Positions 7,048 to 16,176 of a stretch of 38,864 nucleotides of DNA are shown piece after piece. The DNA is from an uncultured Lachnospiraceae bacterium (GTDB taxonomy: Bacteria; Bacillota; Clostridia; Lachnospirales; Lachnospiraceae): assembly GCA_910578085.1 (NCBI GenBank), contig CAJTPM010000034.1, positions 1 through 38,864 on the forward strand, in the 5' to 3' direction. Under the pieces are notes generated by a model that was not told the origin of the DNA, did not search any database, and saw only the letters and a list, made by a program, of their open reading frames with translations. Every line of letters begins with the position of its first letter. The first letter of the stretch is position 1. Position numbers and translations under genes: made by a program.

Positions 7048-7920
7048 ATGGGCGCAATCATTGACAAGATCACTGAATTTATAAAGGAGATGCTTCAGGG
7101 GTGGGTGCTTGACAACCTCGGCACGATGTTCACGGACGTGAACACGAAAGTAGGAGAGATTGCCGGGGAAGTCGGGCAGACACCCAGCGCATGGAACGCA
7201 GGCATATTTTCCATGATAAAAAACCTTTCAGAGAATGTCATGATTCCTATAGCGGGGCTTATCATCAGCGCAATTTTATGTTATGAGCTGATAACAATGG
7301 TAATGGATAAGAACAACATGCACGAGGTAGGGAGCGAATTTTTCTTCCGCTACCTCGTGAAAGCATGTATCGCCGTGATGCTGCTCAGTAAGACTTTCGA
7401 CATCACAATGGCAATCTTCGATGTGGGCAACCACATCGTCACAAATGCGGCAGGTGCCATATCAGGCTCTACGAGCCTTGATGTGGCATCAACACTGACA
7501 AGTATGTTCAATAGCCAGCTTTCCACTATGGGCATTGGCGAACTGATCGGGCTTGGGATAGAAACCATGATCGTCAGCCTGTGCATGAAAATCATGTCCG
7601 TCCTTATCACCGTCGTTTTATATGGGCGCATGATAGAAATATACCTTTATATATCAGTGGCACCCGTCCCCTTTGCGACTTTGAGCAACCGGGAATGGGG
7701 CAGCATCGGGAACAACTACATCAAGGGGCTTTGCGCTCTGGCATTCCAGGGGTTCTTCATCATGGTATGTGTCGGCATTTATTCTGTCCTCGTTGCCAGT
7801 GTTGCGGTTGCCAGCAACCTGCACACGGCATTGTGGTCGGTGGCGGCATACACCGTTATCCTCTGTTTCAGCCTTTTCAAGACAGGCTCACTTGCAAAAT
7901 CAGTGTTGAATGCCCACTGA
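7048..7920 (+). CDS. VirB6/TrbL-like conjugal transfer membrane protein
   Basis: A 290-residue polytopic inner-membrane protein, probably the VirB6/TrbL-type channel core of the type IV secretion system. After an amphipathic N-terminus there are about five to six hydrophobic segments (VMIPIAGLIISAILCYELITM; LVKACIAVMLLSKTFDI; MIVSLCMKIMSVLITVVLY; LCALAFQGFFIMVCVGIYSVL; ALWSVAAYTVILCFSLF). It also has the family's PVPFATLSNREWGSIGNNYIKG loop before the fourth of these. The start follows the Maff2 stop by 3 bases with no strong ribosome site, so coupling is likely. It is followed by prgI. Confidence 0.9.
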   Translation: MGAIIDKITEFIKEMLQGWVLDNLGTMFTDVNTKVGEIAGEVGQTPSAWNAGIFSMIKNLSENVMIPIAGLIISAILCYELITMVMDKNNMHEVGSEFFFRYLVKACIAVMLLSKTFDITMAIFDVGNHIVTNAAGAISGSTSLDVASTLTSMFNSQLSTMGIGELIGLGIETMIVSLCMKIMSVLITVVLYGRMIEIYLYISVAPVPFATLSNREWGSIGNNYIKGLCALAFQGFFIMVCVGIYSVLVASVAVASNLHTALWSVAAYTVILCFSLFKTGSLAKSVLNAH

Positions 7921-7966
7921 ACAGGCAGGGGGCAGTTTTTATATCAGCAGGAAAGGAAAAGTGCTT

Positions 7967-8371
7967 ATGGCAATATCAGTAGCAGTGCCGAAAGATTTGA
8001 GCGGCATCAAGACAAAGGTGGCGATGAACCTTACGAAACGCCAGCTTATCTGCTTTGGCAGCGCCGCAGCGGTGGGCATACCCTTTTACCTTGTGACAAA
8101 AGGGGTATTGGGTACGCAGGCATCGGCGCTTATCATGGTGGGTCTTATGCTGCCGTTCTTCTTTCTGGCAATGTATGAGAAAGACGGTTTCCCGGCGGAA
8201 AAGATACTGTACTTCATGGTGCGGCAGAAGATACTTATGCCGGGAATCCGCCCTTATAAATCGGAGAACCTCTACAAACAGTTGGAGGAAAGGGAAAAAA
8301 TGAAGAAGGAGGTGCGTTACCTTGAAGAAAAGGCCGCAGGCAAAGAAAAACAAGCCGAAAGCGGGGCTTAA
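7967..8371 (+). CDS. PrgI family protein
   Basis: A 134-residue membrane protein of the PrgI family, encoded before VirB4 in Gram-positive conjugation operons and thought to be a VirB3-like partner of VirB4. It has two membrane segments (LICFGSAAAVGIPFYLVTKG and ASALIMVGLMLPFFFLAMYE), then the PrgI sequence EKILYFMVRQKILMPGIRPYK and a charged coiled tail. I chose ATG 7967 because of the AGGAAAGGA site; a frame from 7910 overlaps the upstream gene without one. It overlaps virB4 by 50 bases, and the virB4 ribosome site lies inside it. Confidence 0.9.
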   Translation: MAISVAVPKDLSGIKTKVAMNLTKRQLICFGSAAAVGIPFYLVTKGVLGTQASALIMVGLMLPFFFLAMYEKDGFPAEKILYFMVRQKILMPGIRPYKSENLYKQLEEREKMKKEVRYLEEKAAGKEKQAESGA

Positions 8372-10787
8372 TATTTCAGAAAAGAAACGGCTGAGGGAGC
8401 TAAAGAGTACCCTTGCCGGGAATGACAAAAAGCAGGAAAAGCCGGACACGGCGCAGAAAACAATCACATTTAAAAAGATGTACCGGGACGGCATCTGCAA
8501 GGTGGATTCCGATTACTATACAAAGATGGTGGAGTTTTATGACATCAACTATGACCTTCTGGAGATTGAGGATCAGGGGGAGATTCTGGAGCAGTACAGC
8601 AGGCTTATCAACTACTTTGACCCGTCCATACGGTTTGAGTTGTTCTTATTCAACAGGCAGGTCAATGAGCAGACTTTGACAGACCAGTTTGATATACCCT
8701 TGCAGGGTGATGATTTTGACGATATTCGTGAGGAATACCGATTGATGTTACAGAAACAGTCGGCAAAGGGAAACAACGGGATCATCAAGTCAAAATACCT
8801 GATCTTCGGTATCCAGTGCAAAGGATACCGGGAAGCAAAGGCGAAGCTGGCCAGCATAGAAACGGACGTGCTTAAAAATTTCCTGAACCTGGGCACCCAT
8901 GCGAAAAGCCTTGACGGGAAGGAGCGCCTGCGTATCCTGCATGAATATTTCAACCAGGACACAATGGAGGCTTTCCGCTTTTCTTTTAAGGAAATGTCGG
9001 AATCCGGAAAGAGCGTGAAGGACTACATAGCCCCGCCGGGGTTTGACTTCCGCTATCCGAGCCGCTTCAAGTCCGGGAAGATGTACGGGAGCGTCCATTT
9101 CCTTGACATTATTGCGCCGAGGTTCAATGACGAGCTGTTAAAAAAGCTGCTGGACATTGACGATAACCTTACAATCACCATGCACATGCAGACCATGGAC
9201 CCGGTGAAGGCAATCAAGATGTTAAAGGGCGCATTAACGAACATTCAAAAAATGAAGATCGAGGAACAGAAGAAGGCAGTGAGGTCAGGTTATGACATGG
9301 ATATACTTCCCACGGACATCATCACCTATGAAAAAGACACGCTGGAGCTGCTTGACGATCTGAACACAAGCAACCAGAAAATTATAAAAATGACGTTCCT
9401 CATTACCTGCTATGGCAGGAGCAAAAGGGCGCTTGAGAACATCACGCAGAGGGTGTCCGGCATTATCCAGCAGGCGAACTGCAACCTGCGGTGCTTACAA
9501 TACCTTCAGGAGCAGGGGCTTATGGCATCTGCTCCGATTGGGTGCAACGATACGGGCATTGAAAGGGTGCTTACCACAAAAAGTACAGCTATCTTAGTGC
9601 CTTTCTGTACGCAGGAATTATTCATGCCTGCCCCGGCGATTTATTACGGTCTGAACGCTCTTTCCAACAACATGATTATGGCAGACAGAAAGCGGCTTCG
9701 GACACCAAACGGGGTAATTCTTGGCACACCTGGCTCCGGGAAATCATTCAGCGCAAAGCGGGAGATTTTATCCTGTTTTCTTATGACAAAAGATGATGTG
9801 ATCGTCTGTGACCCGGAAGGAGAATATTTTGCCCTTGTGGATGCGCTGCATGGGCAGGTGGTAAGGCTTGCGACAAACTCAAAGGACTACTTAAACCCGA
9901 TGGACATTCAGCTTTCCCATAAGAACGACAAGGAAGCGTTAAAGCTGAAATCAGATTTTATCATTACGCTGTGTGACCTGATAGCCGGAGGGAAGAACGG
10001 CCTTGAAAATGATGAGAAAGGCATTATCGACACCTGCATCAAGCATATCTATGACGGGTATTTCAAAGAGCCGAAGCCGGAGAATATGCCGCTTTTGGAG
10101 GATTTATACAATGCGCTGTTAAAGTATGAGCCGAGGGATGTTGCGCCGGAGATGCAGAAAGAGGCGAAGCAGAAGGCGGTGCGGATCGCCAACAGCCTTG
10201 TCTTATATGTGCATGGCTCGCAGAATTATTTCAACCACCATACTAACGTGGATTCGCAGAACCGTATCATGTGCTTTGACATCAGGGACTTGGGAAACCA
10301 GTTAAAAGAGCTTGGCATGTTGATCGTGCAGGATGCGGTCTGGAACCGGGTTTCACAGAACCGGGAGAGGAAAGTTGCCACAAGGTACTACTGTGATGAG
10401 TTCCATTTGCTTTTGAAAGAAAAACAGACAGCCATTTACAGCGTGGAGATTTGGAAAAGGTTCCGTAAATGGGGTGGCATACCCACAGGCTTAACGCAGA
10501 ATGTGGGCGATTTTTTGAAATCAGAGGAAATCGAGGGCATACTCGGAAACTCTGATTTTGTTTATCTGCTGAACCAGAACGCAAAAGATCAGACAATCCT
10601 TGCCGACAAGTTAGGGCTGTCAGAAAAGCAGCTTGCCCATGTGACCAATTCCGAACCGGGGAGCGGGCTTATCCTTTTTGACAACGTGGTAATCCCATTC
10701 GTGGATAAGTACCCGTCTGACACGAAAACTTTTGCAATTATGAACACAAGGCCCGAAGAATCGGTGAAGCAGGAGGAAACGGATTGA
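8322..10787 (+). CDS. virB4: VirB4-type conjugation ATPase
   Basis: An 821-residue VirB4/TraE-like ATPase that powers assembly and transport by the type IV secretion machine at the inner face of the membrane. The start is TTG 8322, supported by AAGGAGGT (8306-8313) 8 bases upstream. The C-terminal ATPase domain has Walker A GTPGSGKS at about residues 468-475, the sequence VIVCDPEGEYFALV, and the Walker B sequence YYCDEFHLLL at about 689-698. The final part (TGLTQNVGDFLKSEEIEGILGNSDFVYLLNQ) is typical of the family. The length is normal. It overlaps prgI upstream and the radical SAM gene downstream by 4 bases. Confidence 0.96.
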   Translation: MKKRPQAKKNKPKAGLNISEKKRLRELKSTLAGNDKKQEKPDTAQKTITFKKMYRDGICKVDSDYYTKMVEFYDINYDLLEIEDQGEILEQYSRLINYFDPSIRFELFLFNRQVNEQTLTDQFDIPLQGDDFDDIREEYRLMLQKQSAKGNNGIIKSKYLIFGIQCKGYREAKAKLASIETDVLKNFLNLGTHAKSLDGKERLRILHEYFNQDTMEAFRFSFKEMSESGKSVKDYIAPPGFDFRYPSRFKSGKMYGSVHFLDIIAPRFNDELLKKLLDIDDNLTITMHMQTMDPVKAIKMLKGALTNIQKMKIEEQKKAVRSGYDMDILPTDIITYEKDTLELLDDLNTSNQKIIKMTFLITCYGRSKRALENITQRVSGIIQQANCNLRCLQYLQEQGLMASAPIGCNDTGIERVLTTKSTAILVPFCTQELFMPAPAIYYGLNALSNNMIMADRKRLRTPNGVILGTPGSGKSFSAKREILSCFLMTKDDVIVCDPEGEYFALVDALHGQVVRLATNSKDYLNPMDIQLSHKNDKEALKLKSDFIITLCDLIAGGKNGLENDEKGIIDTCIKHIYDGYFKEPKPENMPLLEDLYNALLKYEPRDVAPEMQKEAKQKAVRIANSLVLYVHGSQNYFNHHTNVDSQNRIMCFDIRDLGNQLKELGMLIVQDAVWNRVSQNRERKVATRYYCDEFHLLLKEKQTAIYSVEIWKRFRKWGGIPTGLTQNVGDFLKSEEIEGILGNSDFVYLLNQNAKDQTILADKLGLSEKQLAHVTNSEPGSGLILFDNVVIPFVDKYPSDTKTFAIMNTRPEESVKQEETD

Positions 10788-11695
10788 AAATAGGGCTGAT
10801 TGACGTGGACGGGCATAACTTCCCAAACCTCTGCCTGATGAAGCTGTCAGCCTACCATAAGGCAAGGGGAGATGCGGTGGAATGGTACGACAGTAACAAG
10901 TGGTATGACCTTGTTTATATGAGCAGGGTATTCACAGACACCTATTCAAAAGATTATGGAGGCAGCGTAAAGGCTTACCATGTCATAAAGGGCGGCACAG
11001 GGTACGGCCTTGACAATAAGCTGCCTGACACCGTGGAACATACCCGCCCGGACTATGGGCTGTACCCAGAGTATGCGGGAACCGCATACGGTTTCCTTTC
11101 AAGGGGATGCCCCCGTGGGTGCGGATTCTGTATCGTTGGGGAAAAGGAGGGGAGAAAGACGGAGGCGGTGGCTGACCTTTCCGAGTTTTGGGGCGGCGAA
11201 AAGGAGATCAAGCTCCTGGACGCAAATATCTTAGCCTGCCCTGATTGGGAGAGGCTCTTAGGGCAGCTTGCAGACAGCGGGGCAACCGTTGATTTTACCC
11301 AGGGGCTTGATGTGCGGCTCATCACACCGGAGAAAGTGGCGGCGCTCAACCAGATAAAAACAAAGATGCTGCACTTCGCATGGGATAACCCGGAGGATGA
11401 CCTGATACCATTTTTTCAGAGATTTTTGGAATATACAACCGTAAAGGACAAGCGGAAAAGGCGTGTCTATGTGCTGACCAACTATGGCAGCACCCATGAA
11501 CAGGACTTGTACCGTATCTATGCCCTGCGGGATATGGGATATGACCCGTATGTGATGATCTATGAAAAGCCCACAGCGCCGGAGGAAACAAGGAAGATGC
11601 AGAGGTGGGTAAACAACAAATGGCTGTTTCACTCAGTAAAAGATTTTAAGGATTATGTGCCAAGAGGCTATAAGAAAAAAGGGCGGCAGGAATGA
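10784..11695 (+). CDS. Radical SAM protein of unknown substrate
   Basis: A 303-residue radical S-adenosylmethionine enzyme. The Cx3Cx2C cluster motif is visible as C109-PRG-C113-GF-C116, preceded by FLSRGCPRGCGFC. The N-terminal ~100 residues (KIGLIDVDGHNFPNLCLMKL) resemble the domain found before the barrel in B12-binding-type radical SAM proteins, but I see no convincing cobalamin-binding DxHxxG motif. DFTQGLDVRLITPE fits a mid-barrel strand. The start is TTG 10784 overlapping the virB4 stop, with AGGAGG at 10771-10776. It sits between VirB4 and a DNA methyltransferase, so nucleic-acid modification is possible, but the substrate cannot be read from the sequence. Confidence 0.88.
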   Translation: MKIGLIDVDGHNFPNLCLMKLSAYHKARGDAVEWYDSNKWYDLVYMSRVFTDTYSKDYGGSVKAYHVIKGGTGYGLDNKLPDTVEHTRPDYGLYPEYAGTAYGFLSRGCPRGCGFCIVGEKEGRKTEAVADLSEFWGGEKEIKLLDANILACPDWERLLGQLADSGATVDFTQGLDVRLITPEKVAALNQIKTKMLHFAWDNPEDDLIPFFQRFLEYTTVKDKRKRRVYVLTNYGSTHEQDLYRIYALRDMGYDPYVMIYEKPTAPEETRKMQRWVNNKWLFHSVKDFKDYVPRGYKKKGRQE

Positions 11696-11717
11696 ACCGC
11701 CCGGAAAGGGGTGGCAA

Positions 11718-12425
11718 ATGGGAGAAAAGGCTGCAGCCATATATGCCGGGAGCGGAGCCGTCTTGTACCATGGCGATTTTTTAAGGATTGCGGGCAGCAT
11801 GGAGAATGAAAGCGTGGATATGGTCTTTACTGACCCGCCTTTTGAGCTGACGGGCGGCGGCATGAAGAAGGGAAAGCTGCTCTATGAGGGCGGCGAAGTG
11901 TTCCAAAACTGCGGATTCAGCACGAAAGAGATCAATTTCAAGGACTGGCTGCCGGAAGTGTACCGGATATTGAAAAAAGAACGGTTTTTCTATGTGATGT
12001 CCAATGACAGAAATCTTTTTCCCTTACATGATGCCTGCATCGCAAGCGGGTTCAAGTTCTGTGAATTGCTGGTGATGGACAAGAAAATGACAGTGCCTTC
12101 CACCTATTATCCCAAGCGGGCAGAATTTATCCTCATGTACCGGAAAGGGAGGTTCCGGAGGGCGCATTTTTCCGGTTCCACAGTGATAGAAACAAGGATT
12201 CCCAGGGGAAAGGAAAAGCGGCACCCGACAGAAAAGCCAGTGCCGATGATCGAGCATCTGGTAAGGTGTTCCACGCTTGAAAATGAAATATGCCTTGACC
12301 CGTTCATGGGGAGCTGCCCTGCGGGGGAAGCGTGCATAAAAAATGGCAGAGGGTTCATCGGCGTGGAAAAGGAAAGAAGGTGGTTTGAGATTTCACAGGA
12401 CAGAATAAAAAGTTTGGAGGTGTAG
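11718..12425 (+). CDS. Site-specific DNA methyltransferase (N4/N6 amino type)
   Basis: A 235-residue amino-methyltransferase of the N4-cytosine/N6-adenine group. Catalytic motif IV is DPPF at residues 39-42, and SAM-binding motif I is near the C-terminus (DPFMGSCPAGEACIKNGRGFIG from about residue 194), giving the beta-type order. HPTEKP (about 174-179) precedes it, as in related enzymes. I chose ATG 11718 because GGAAAGGGG (11703-11711) sits upstream; the longer frame from 11655 overlaps the radical SAM gene. No restriction partner is nearby, so it is an orphan, likely protecting or marking the element's DNA on entry to a recipient. Its recognition site is unknown. Confidence 0.92.
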   Translation: MGEKAAAIYAGSGAVLYHGDFLRIAGSMENESVDMVFTDPPFELTGGGMKKGKLLYEGGEVFQNCGFSTKEINFKDWLPEVYRILKKERFFYVMSNDRNLFPLHDACIASGFKFCELLVMDKKMTVPSTYYPKRAEFILMYRKGRFRRAHFSGSTVIETRIPRGKEKRHPTEKPVPMIEHLVRCSTLENEICLDPFMGSCPAGEACIKNGRGFIGVEKERRWFEISQDRIKSLEV

Positions 12426-12431
12426 CGGCCA

Positions 12432-15266
12432 GTGGCAGAAAAAAAGAAAGGGAAACCGTCTGATTTTGCAAAGGATAAAAGTGCTTTTGCTGATGGAATC
12501 CCACAAAAAAAGGATGGCGGAATATCCCAAAAAGGGAAACAGAAACAGCCCGGCATACATCAGGCCAGGGATGCGGAGGCCACTTCTGGACACAATGTCC
12601 AGAAGCTGACGCAGACGGAAACTTTTGGACATGATGTCCAGAAGCCGGGGCAGAAGAACGCTTTTTCCTGTAAAGAAGCGAAACATGATAAAACCGAACA
12701 GAAAAACAGCTCCACCGGGGCAGACGGTTTCCAACCGGGTAAAAGCAGTTTTTACCATGACAGCAGGGAAGTCAAGGAAACAGCAGGACAGGCGGCAGGG
12801 CTGAAAAAGAAAAAGCTGCGGAGCCAGTCCAGGCAGTTCAGGAAAGAGAACGGCCCTGCTGAACATGAAGCAAAAACGGGAGAAGGCGCTGCATCCGGGA
12901 AAGAAACCAGTGATTTTAAGCAGGAGCAGAATGTTTTTACGGAGGACAGCGGCGGGGAGCAGGCAGAGGAAACAAAGGATTTTAAGGACGACTACCGCCG
13001 CAGGGACACCTACCACCAGAGCGGAAAAAAGGGCAGATACCGCAGGCGGGAGCATCAGGACAGGGAGCGCACGAAAAAAACGGATTTTGAACGTGACTTC
13101 CAGACGAAAGATGCCACCTTTGCAAAAGACGATGCCTTTGCCGACGGCGCAGAGCCAGAGTCCCAGGGCAGCAAGAAATTAAATAAGTTGCAGGGAAAGG
13201 CCGAAAAAGCGGCAAAGCGAACCGAAAAGGCAAGGAAGAAGCTGCCAAAGAAGAAAGAGTATTCCTTAGAGCGTGTCTTTGACGAAAAGACGGGCAGGGC
13301 AAGATATGTGCTGACCGCAGAGGTAAAGGAAAAGCCTTTCCAGGCGGATAACCCGGTGAAGCGCATGGCGGGCAGGGCAGGCTCGGAGTTTACGCATTAC
13401 GCACATGGCAAGGTTGCTGAAGCGGAGAAGGATAATTCCGCAGTGGAGGGCGCACATAAGACGGAGCAGAAAGCCGAAGATGGCTACCGCTTCATAAAAC
13501 GGCATTACAAGGGGAAGGAACAGCGGCAGCGGGCGAAAGTGGAAAAACTGGAGAAAAAGCAGTTTAAAAAAGAAGTCAATTTCCGCTACCAGAAATTCCT
13601 TGAGGAAAACCCGGAAATGCAGGAAAAGACCTTAAAGAAGCAGTTGCAGAAACGGTTGCAGAAACAGCGCATCAAGCGTGAATACGCAAAGGCAAAACGG
13701 GCGGGGCAGGCGGCAAAGAACACAAAGGAGGCGGCTGTAAAATCCGCAAACATCACCACGACGGTTGCGAAGAAATTGCAGGAGATAGCGGCGAAACACG
13801 CTTCCGTACTTGTAGTGATCGGTGCGGCTGCAATCCTGCTCATCATGATTATGACTTCCGTATCGTCCTGCGGGGCGATGTTCTCAAATGGGATAAGCAC
13901 CACGCTGGTGGGCAGCTATATGAGTGTTCCGGCAGAGATTGACGCTGCGGATCTGGCTTTTTCAGAGCTGGAAATGGAATTGCAGAAAGAGATTGATTCC
14001 ATAGAAACGGATTATCCGGATTATGACGAGTACCGTTATAATCTTGATGCAATCGGGCATGACCCGTTCGCACTCATCAGCTACCTTTCCGCAGTCCATA
14101 CCGAATTTACAGCGGCGGACGTGCAGGGGGAGGTCGAGAGCCTTTTTGACGAGATGTATGAGCTGACCTTAAACCCGACAACGGAAACGAGGACAAGGAC
14201 GGTGACAAAGACAGGCACATATACTGTCACAGACCCGGTAACAGGAGAGGAAACAGAGGAAGAATATGAGTACGAGGAGGAAGAAGAATATACCGTAACC
14301 ATACTGGAAGTCACGCTGACCGCAAAAGATCTGAACGTGGTCACTGCCGGGCGCATGAACAGCGAGCAGAAAGACATTTATACGCTTTACAATGAAACCC
14401 ATGGCCTGACACAGCAGTTTTACACGCCGCTCAATTTATACTGGTACAACTATGTGAGCAGCTATTATGGCTACCGCATCAACCCGGTAACGGGAGCAGA
14501 GCAGTTCCACCGGGGCGTGGATATTGCAGTGCCAACTGGAACGGAAGTCCTTGCGGCGATGGACGGCACAGTCACCACAGCCGCCTATGACAGCTATTAT
14601 GGGAATTATATCGTCATAGAGGACAGCAAGGGGTACTGTACCAAGTATGCCCACATGGACACGTTAAGCGTCAGTGCGGGGCAGAGCGTAAAGCATGGCG
14701 ATGCCATAGGAACAACGGGGAACACGGGGAGCAGCACCGGAAGCCACCTGCATATTGAGTGTCTGTATAACGGGGAGTATTATAACCCGTTATTTTATTT
14801 TGAAGCTGGGGAGGGAACCCTTTACGGGGAAACGCCGGGCGCAGGGAGCGGCGGGGGAAATGCAATACCGCCGGATTCTTATGATGATGCGACAGTGCAG
14901 GCGCTTATGGAAGAAGCCGCCAAGTATTTAGGCTATCCGTATGTATGGGGCGGCTCAAGTCCGTCTACCTCTTTCGACTGTTCCGGTTTTGTCTGCTGGG
15001 TATTTACCAACAGCGGGGTGCATAACCTGCCACGAACCACGGCGCAAGGGATTTATGACCAGTGTGCGCCCGTGTCGGCGGCGGACGCAAAGGCGGGGGA
15101 TATTATCTTTTTCACGGGTACTTACAATTCGGGCGGTGCGGTCAGCCATGTGGGGATATACTGCGGAAACGGTGTGATGATACACTGCGGCGATCCGATC
15201 AAATACGCCAGTATCAATACGTCCTACTGGCAGAGCCATTTTTACGCTTTCGGAAGGCTGAATTAG
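12432..15266 (+). CDS. CD1108-like mobile-element protein: M23 peptidase plus NlpC/P60 wall hydrolase
   Basis: A 944-residue membrane-anchored peptidoglycan hydrolase, the VirB1-like wall opener of the transfer channel. The first ~450 residues are highly charged and disordered and contain palindrome copies 4 and 5 (about residues 51-72). A membrane helix lies at about 457-480. Outside it are an acidic linker, an M23/LytM domain with H693-RGV-D697 and H772-L-H774, and an NlpC/P60 domain with D-C850-SGF, H906-VGIY and H918. Both metal and Cys/His active sites look complete. The start is GTG 12432 after TTGGAGG. The very long basic cytoplasmic part is unusual and may contact DNA or other channel parts. 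Confidence 0.93.
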   Translation: MAEKKKGKPSDFAKDKSAFADGIPQKKDGGISQKGKQKQPGIHQARDAEATSGHNVQKLTQTETFGHDVQKPGQKNAFSCKEAKHDKTEQKNSSTGADGFQPGKSSFYHDSREVKETAGQAAGLKKKKLRSQSRQFRKENGPAEHEAKTGEGAASGKETSDFKQEQNVFTEDSGGEQAEETKDFKDDYRRRDTYHQSGKKGRYRRREHQDRERTKKTDFERDFQTKDATFAKDDAFADGAEPESQGSKKLNKLQGKAEKAAKRTEKARKKLPKKKEYSLERVFDEKTGRARYVLTAEVKEKPFQADNPVKRMAGRAGSEFTHYAHGKVAEAEKDNSAVEGAHKTEQKAEDGYRFIKRHYKGKEQRQRAKVEKLEKKQFKKEVNFRYQKFLEENPEMQEKTLKKQLQKRLQKQRIKREYAKAKRAGQAAKNTKEAAVKSANITTTVAKKLQEIAAKHASVLVVIGAAAILLIMIMTSVSSCGAMFSNGISTTLVGSYMSVPAEIDAADLAFSELEMELQKEIDSIETDYPDYDEYRYNLDAIGHDPFALISYLSAVHTEFTAADVQGEVESLFDEMYELTLNPTTETRTRTVTKTGTYTVTDPVTGEETEEEYEYEEEEEYTVTILEVTLTAKDLNVVTAGRMNSEQKDIYTLYNETHGLTQQFYTPLNLYWYNYVSSYYGYRINPVTGAEQFHRGVDIAVPTGTEVLAAMDGTVTTAAYDSYYGNYIVIEDSKGYCTKYAHMDTLSVSAGQSVKHGDAIGTTGNTGSSTGSHLHIECLYNGEYYNPLFYFEAGEGTLYGETPGAGSGGGNAIPPDSYDDATVQALMEEAAKYLGYPYVWGGSSPSTSFDCSGFVCWVFTNSGVHNLPRTTAQGIYDQCAPVSAADAKAGDIIFFTGTYNSGGAVSHVGIYCGNGVMIHCGDPIKYASINTSYWQSHFYAFGRLN
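12583..12605 (+). repeat. 23-bp palindrome, copy 4 (in-frame)
   Basis: Perfect 10-bp arms CTTCTGGACA / TGTCCAGAAG, spacer CAA. Encodes T-SGHNVQ-K in the disordered N-terminus of the wall hydrolase. Confidence 0.88.
12622..12644 (+). repeat. 23-bp palindrome, copy 5 (in-frame)
   Basis: Arms CTTTTGGACA / TGTCCAGAAG, spacer TGA; the single arm change makes a U.G pair in RNA. Encodes T-FGHDVQ-K. It starts exactly 39 bases (13 codons) after the start of copy 4. Confidence 0.88.
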
Positions 15267-15431
15267 AAATCAATTTTTGATAATAAAGTGTGACAATACC
15301 AAGAGAAATGCTGCGAATCATTAAGAAAAGAGAACGGGGAGGGTTATTTTGGAAACTCCCGCCTTTTATTTATCATACCACAAAAAAGTTTGGAAACGCA
15401 ATCTTTTTATGGATGGACAGGAGGAAGGAAG

Positions 15432-15842
15432 ATGGATGGAAAAAAAGCTGTAACACCAGAGGAACAGCCTGCAACGGAAACAATCGGAAGCCTTATGGCG
15501 GAATGTGAGGAACTGGCACAGCAGATTGACAGCGAAAAAGACAGACTGGAACGCTTCATGCTTGAAACAGGCGGTGAGAGCGACGCATCTGACCGTATAC
15601 AGGAGGGCATAGACGGTCTGAAGGATATGCTTACGGAGGCAGAAAACCGCCTGCAGGCGCTGTTTGATGAACTGGAGAAAGAGGCTTTTGCGCCAGAGAA
15701 ACAGGAAGGCAAACAGAAAACCGCCGCAGGGCGGGTGTCGGTGAAGAAAAGGCTTGCAGAAAAAAAGGCAGAAGTGTCAATGGGGAAACCACATGATAAG
15801 GAAAAAGGGAGGAAGCGCCCAGGCATGGATATGGAAAAATAA
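15432..15842 (+). CDS. Small coiled-coil protein with shared C-terminal motif
   Basis: A 136-residue hydrophilic protein without a family I recognise. Residues ~18-90 are predicted coiled coil (LMAECEELAQQIDSEKDRLE; IDGLKDMLTEAENRLQALFD). The tail is strongly basic. From residue 101 it carries RVSVKKRLAEKKAEV, 36 residues from the end, closely matching the tails of PcfB and of the two giant proteins. I chose ATG 15432 because ACAGGAGGAAGGA lies directly upstream. It sits between the wall hydrolase and DUF4315. A role as a channel-associated or transported coiled-coil protein is inference from the tail motif. Confidence 0.8.
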   Translation: MDGKKAVTPEEQPATETIGSLMAECEELAQQIDSEKDRLERFMLETGGESDASDRIQEGIDGLKDMLTEAENRLQALFDELEKEAFAPEKQEGKQKTAAGRVSVKKRLAEKKAEVSMGKPHDKEKGRKRPGMDMEK

Positions 15843-15888
15843 TAAATGTTATGCCTTTTCTTAGAGGGGCATGGAAAGGAGAAGCAAT

Positions 15889-16176
15889 GTGACAAAGGAA
15901 AGGATCATAAAGGAACTTTCCAAAGTCCGGGGGCAGCTTGCGGACTTGCAGGAAAAGCAGAAGGACTTGGAGAGCCAGTTGCAGATGGCGGAAGATGCGG
16001 AGAAAATGAAATTCATTGAAAAAAATAAAATCTCCCTTGAACGCCTGATTCTGCTGAACAAAGTCAGCGAGGAAGAAATTTTAAGCCTGCTTAGGAAAAA
16101 GGAGCAGGAGGAACAGACACAGCAAACAGAAAGGGAGGCGGCAGGCCATGAATCAGAAAATGAAACAACGTTATAG
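15889..16176 (+). CDS. DUF4315 family protein
   Basis: A 95-residue protein. Its N-terminal half is coiled coil (IIKELSKVRGQLADLQEKQKDLESQLQ), followed by FIEKNKISLERLILLNKVSEEEILSLL, the helical part typical of DUF4315 proteins in Tn1549-like elements. I chose GTG 15889 because AAAGGAG (15875-15881) lies 7 bases upstream; ATG 15871 is in frame but has no site. It overlaps the CD1107-like gene by 29 bases. The function is unknown; it is always found beside that membrane protein, which suggests they work together. Confidence 0.85.
   Translation: MTKERIIKELSKVRGQLADLQEKQKDLESQLQMAEDAEKMKFIEKNKISLERLILLNKVSEEEILSLLRKKEQEEQTQQTEREAAGHESENETTL

Noticed and set aside
7581..7982. 133-codon + strand frame inside the VirB6-like gene
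   Set aside because: Frame shadow of a clear membrane protein; His/Pro/Cys-rich product without a start site.
12583..12644. Intrinsic terminators at the palindrome copies
   Set aside because: The stems lack following T-runs and six lie in the middle of genes that continue normally.
15290..15508. 72-codon frame before the coiled-coil gene
   Set aside because: No ribosome site and overlaps the better-supported gene at 15432.
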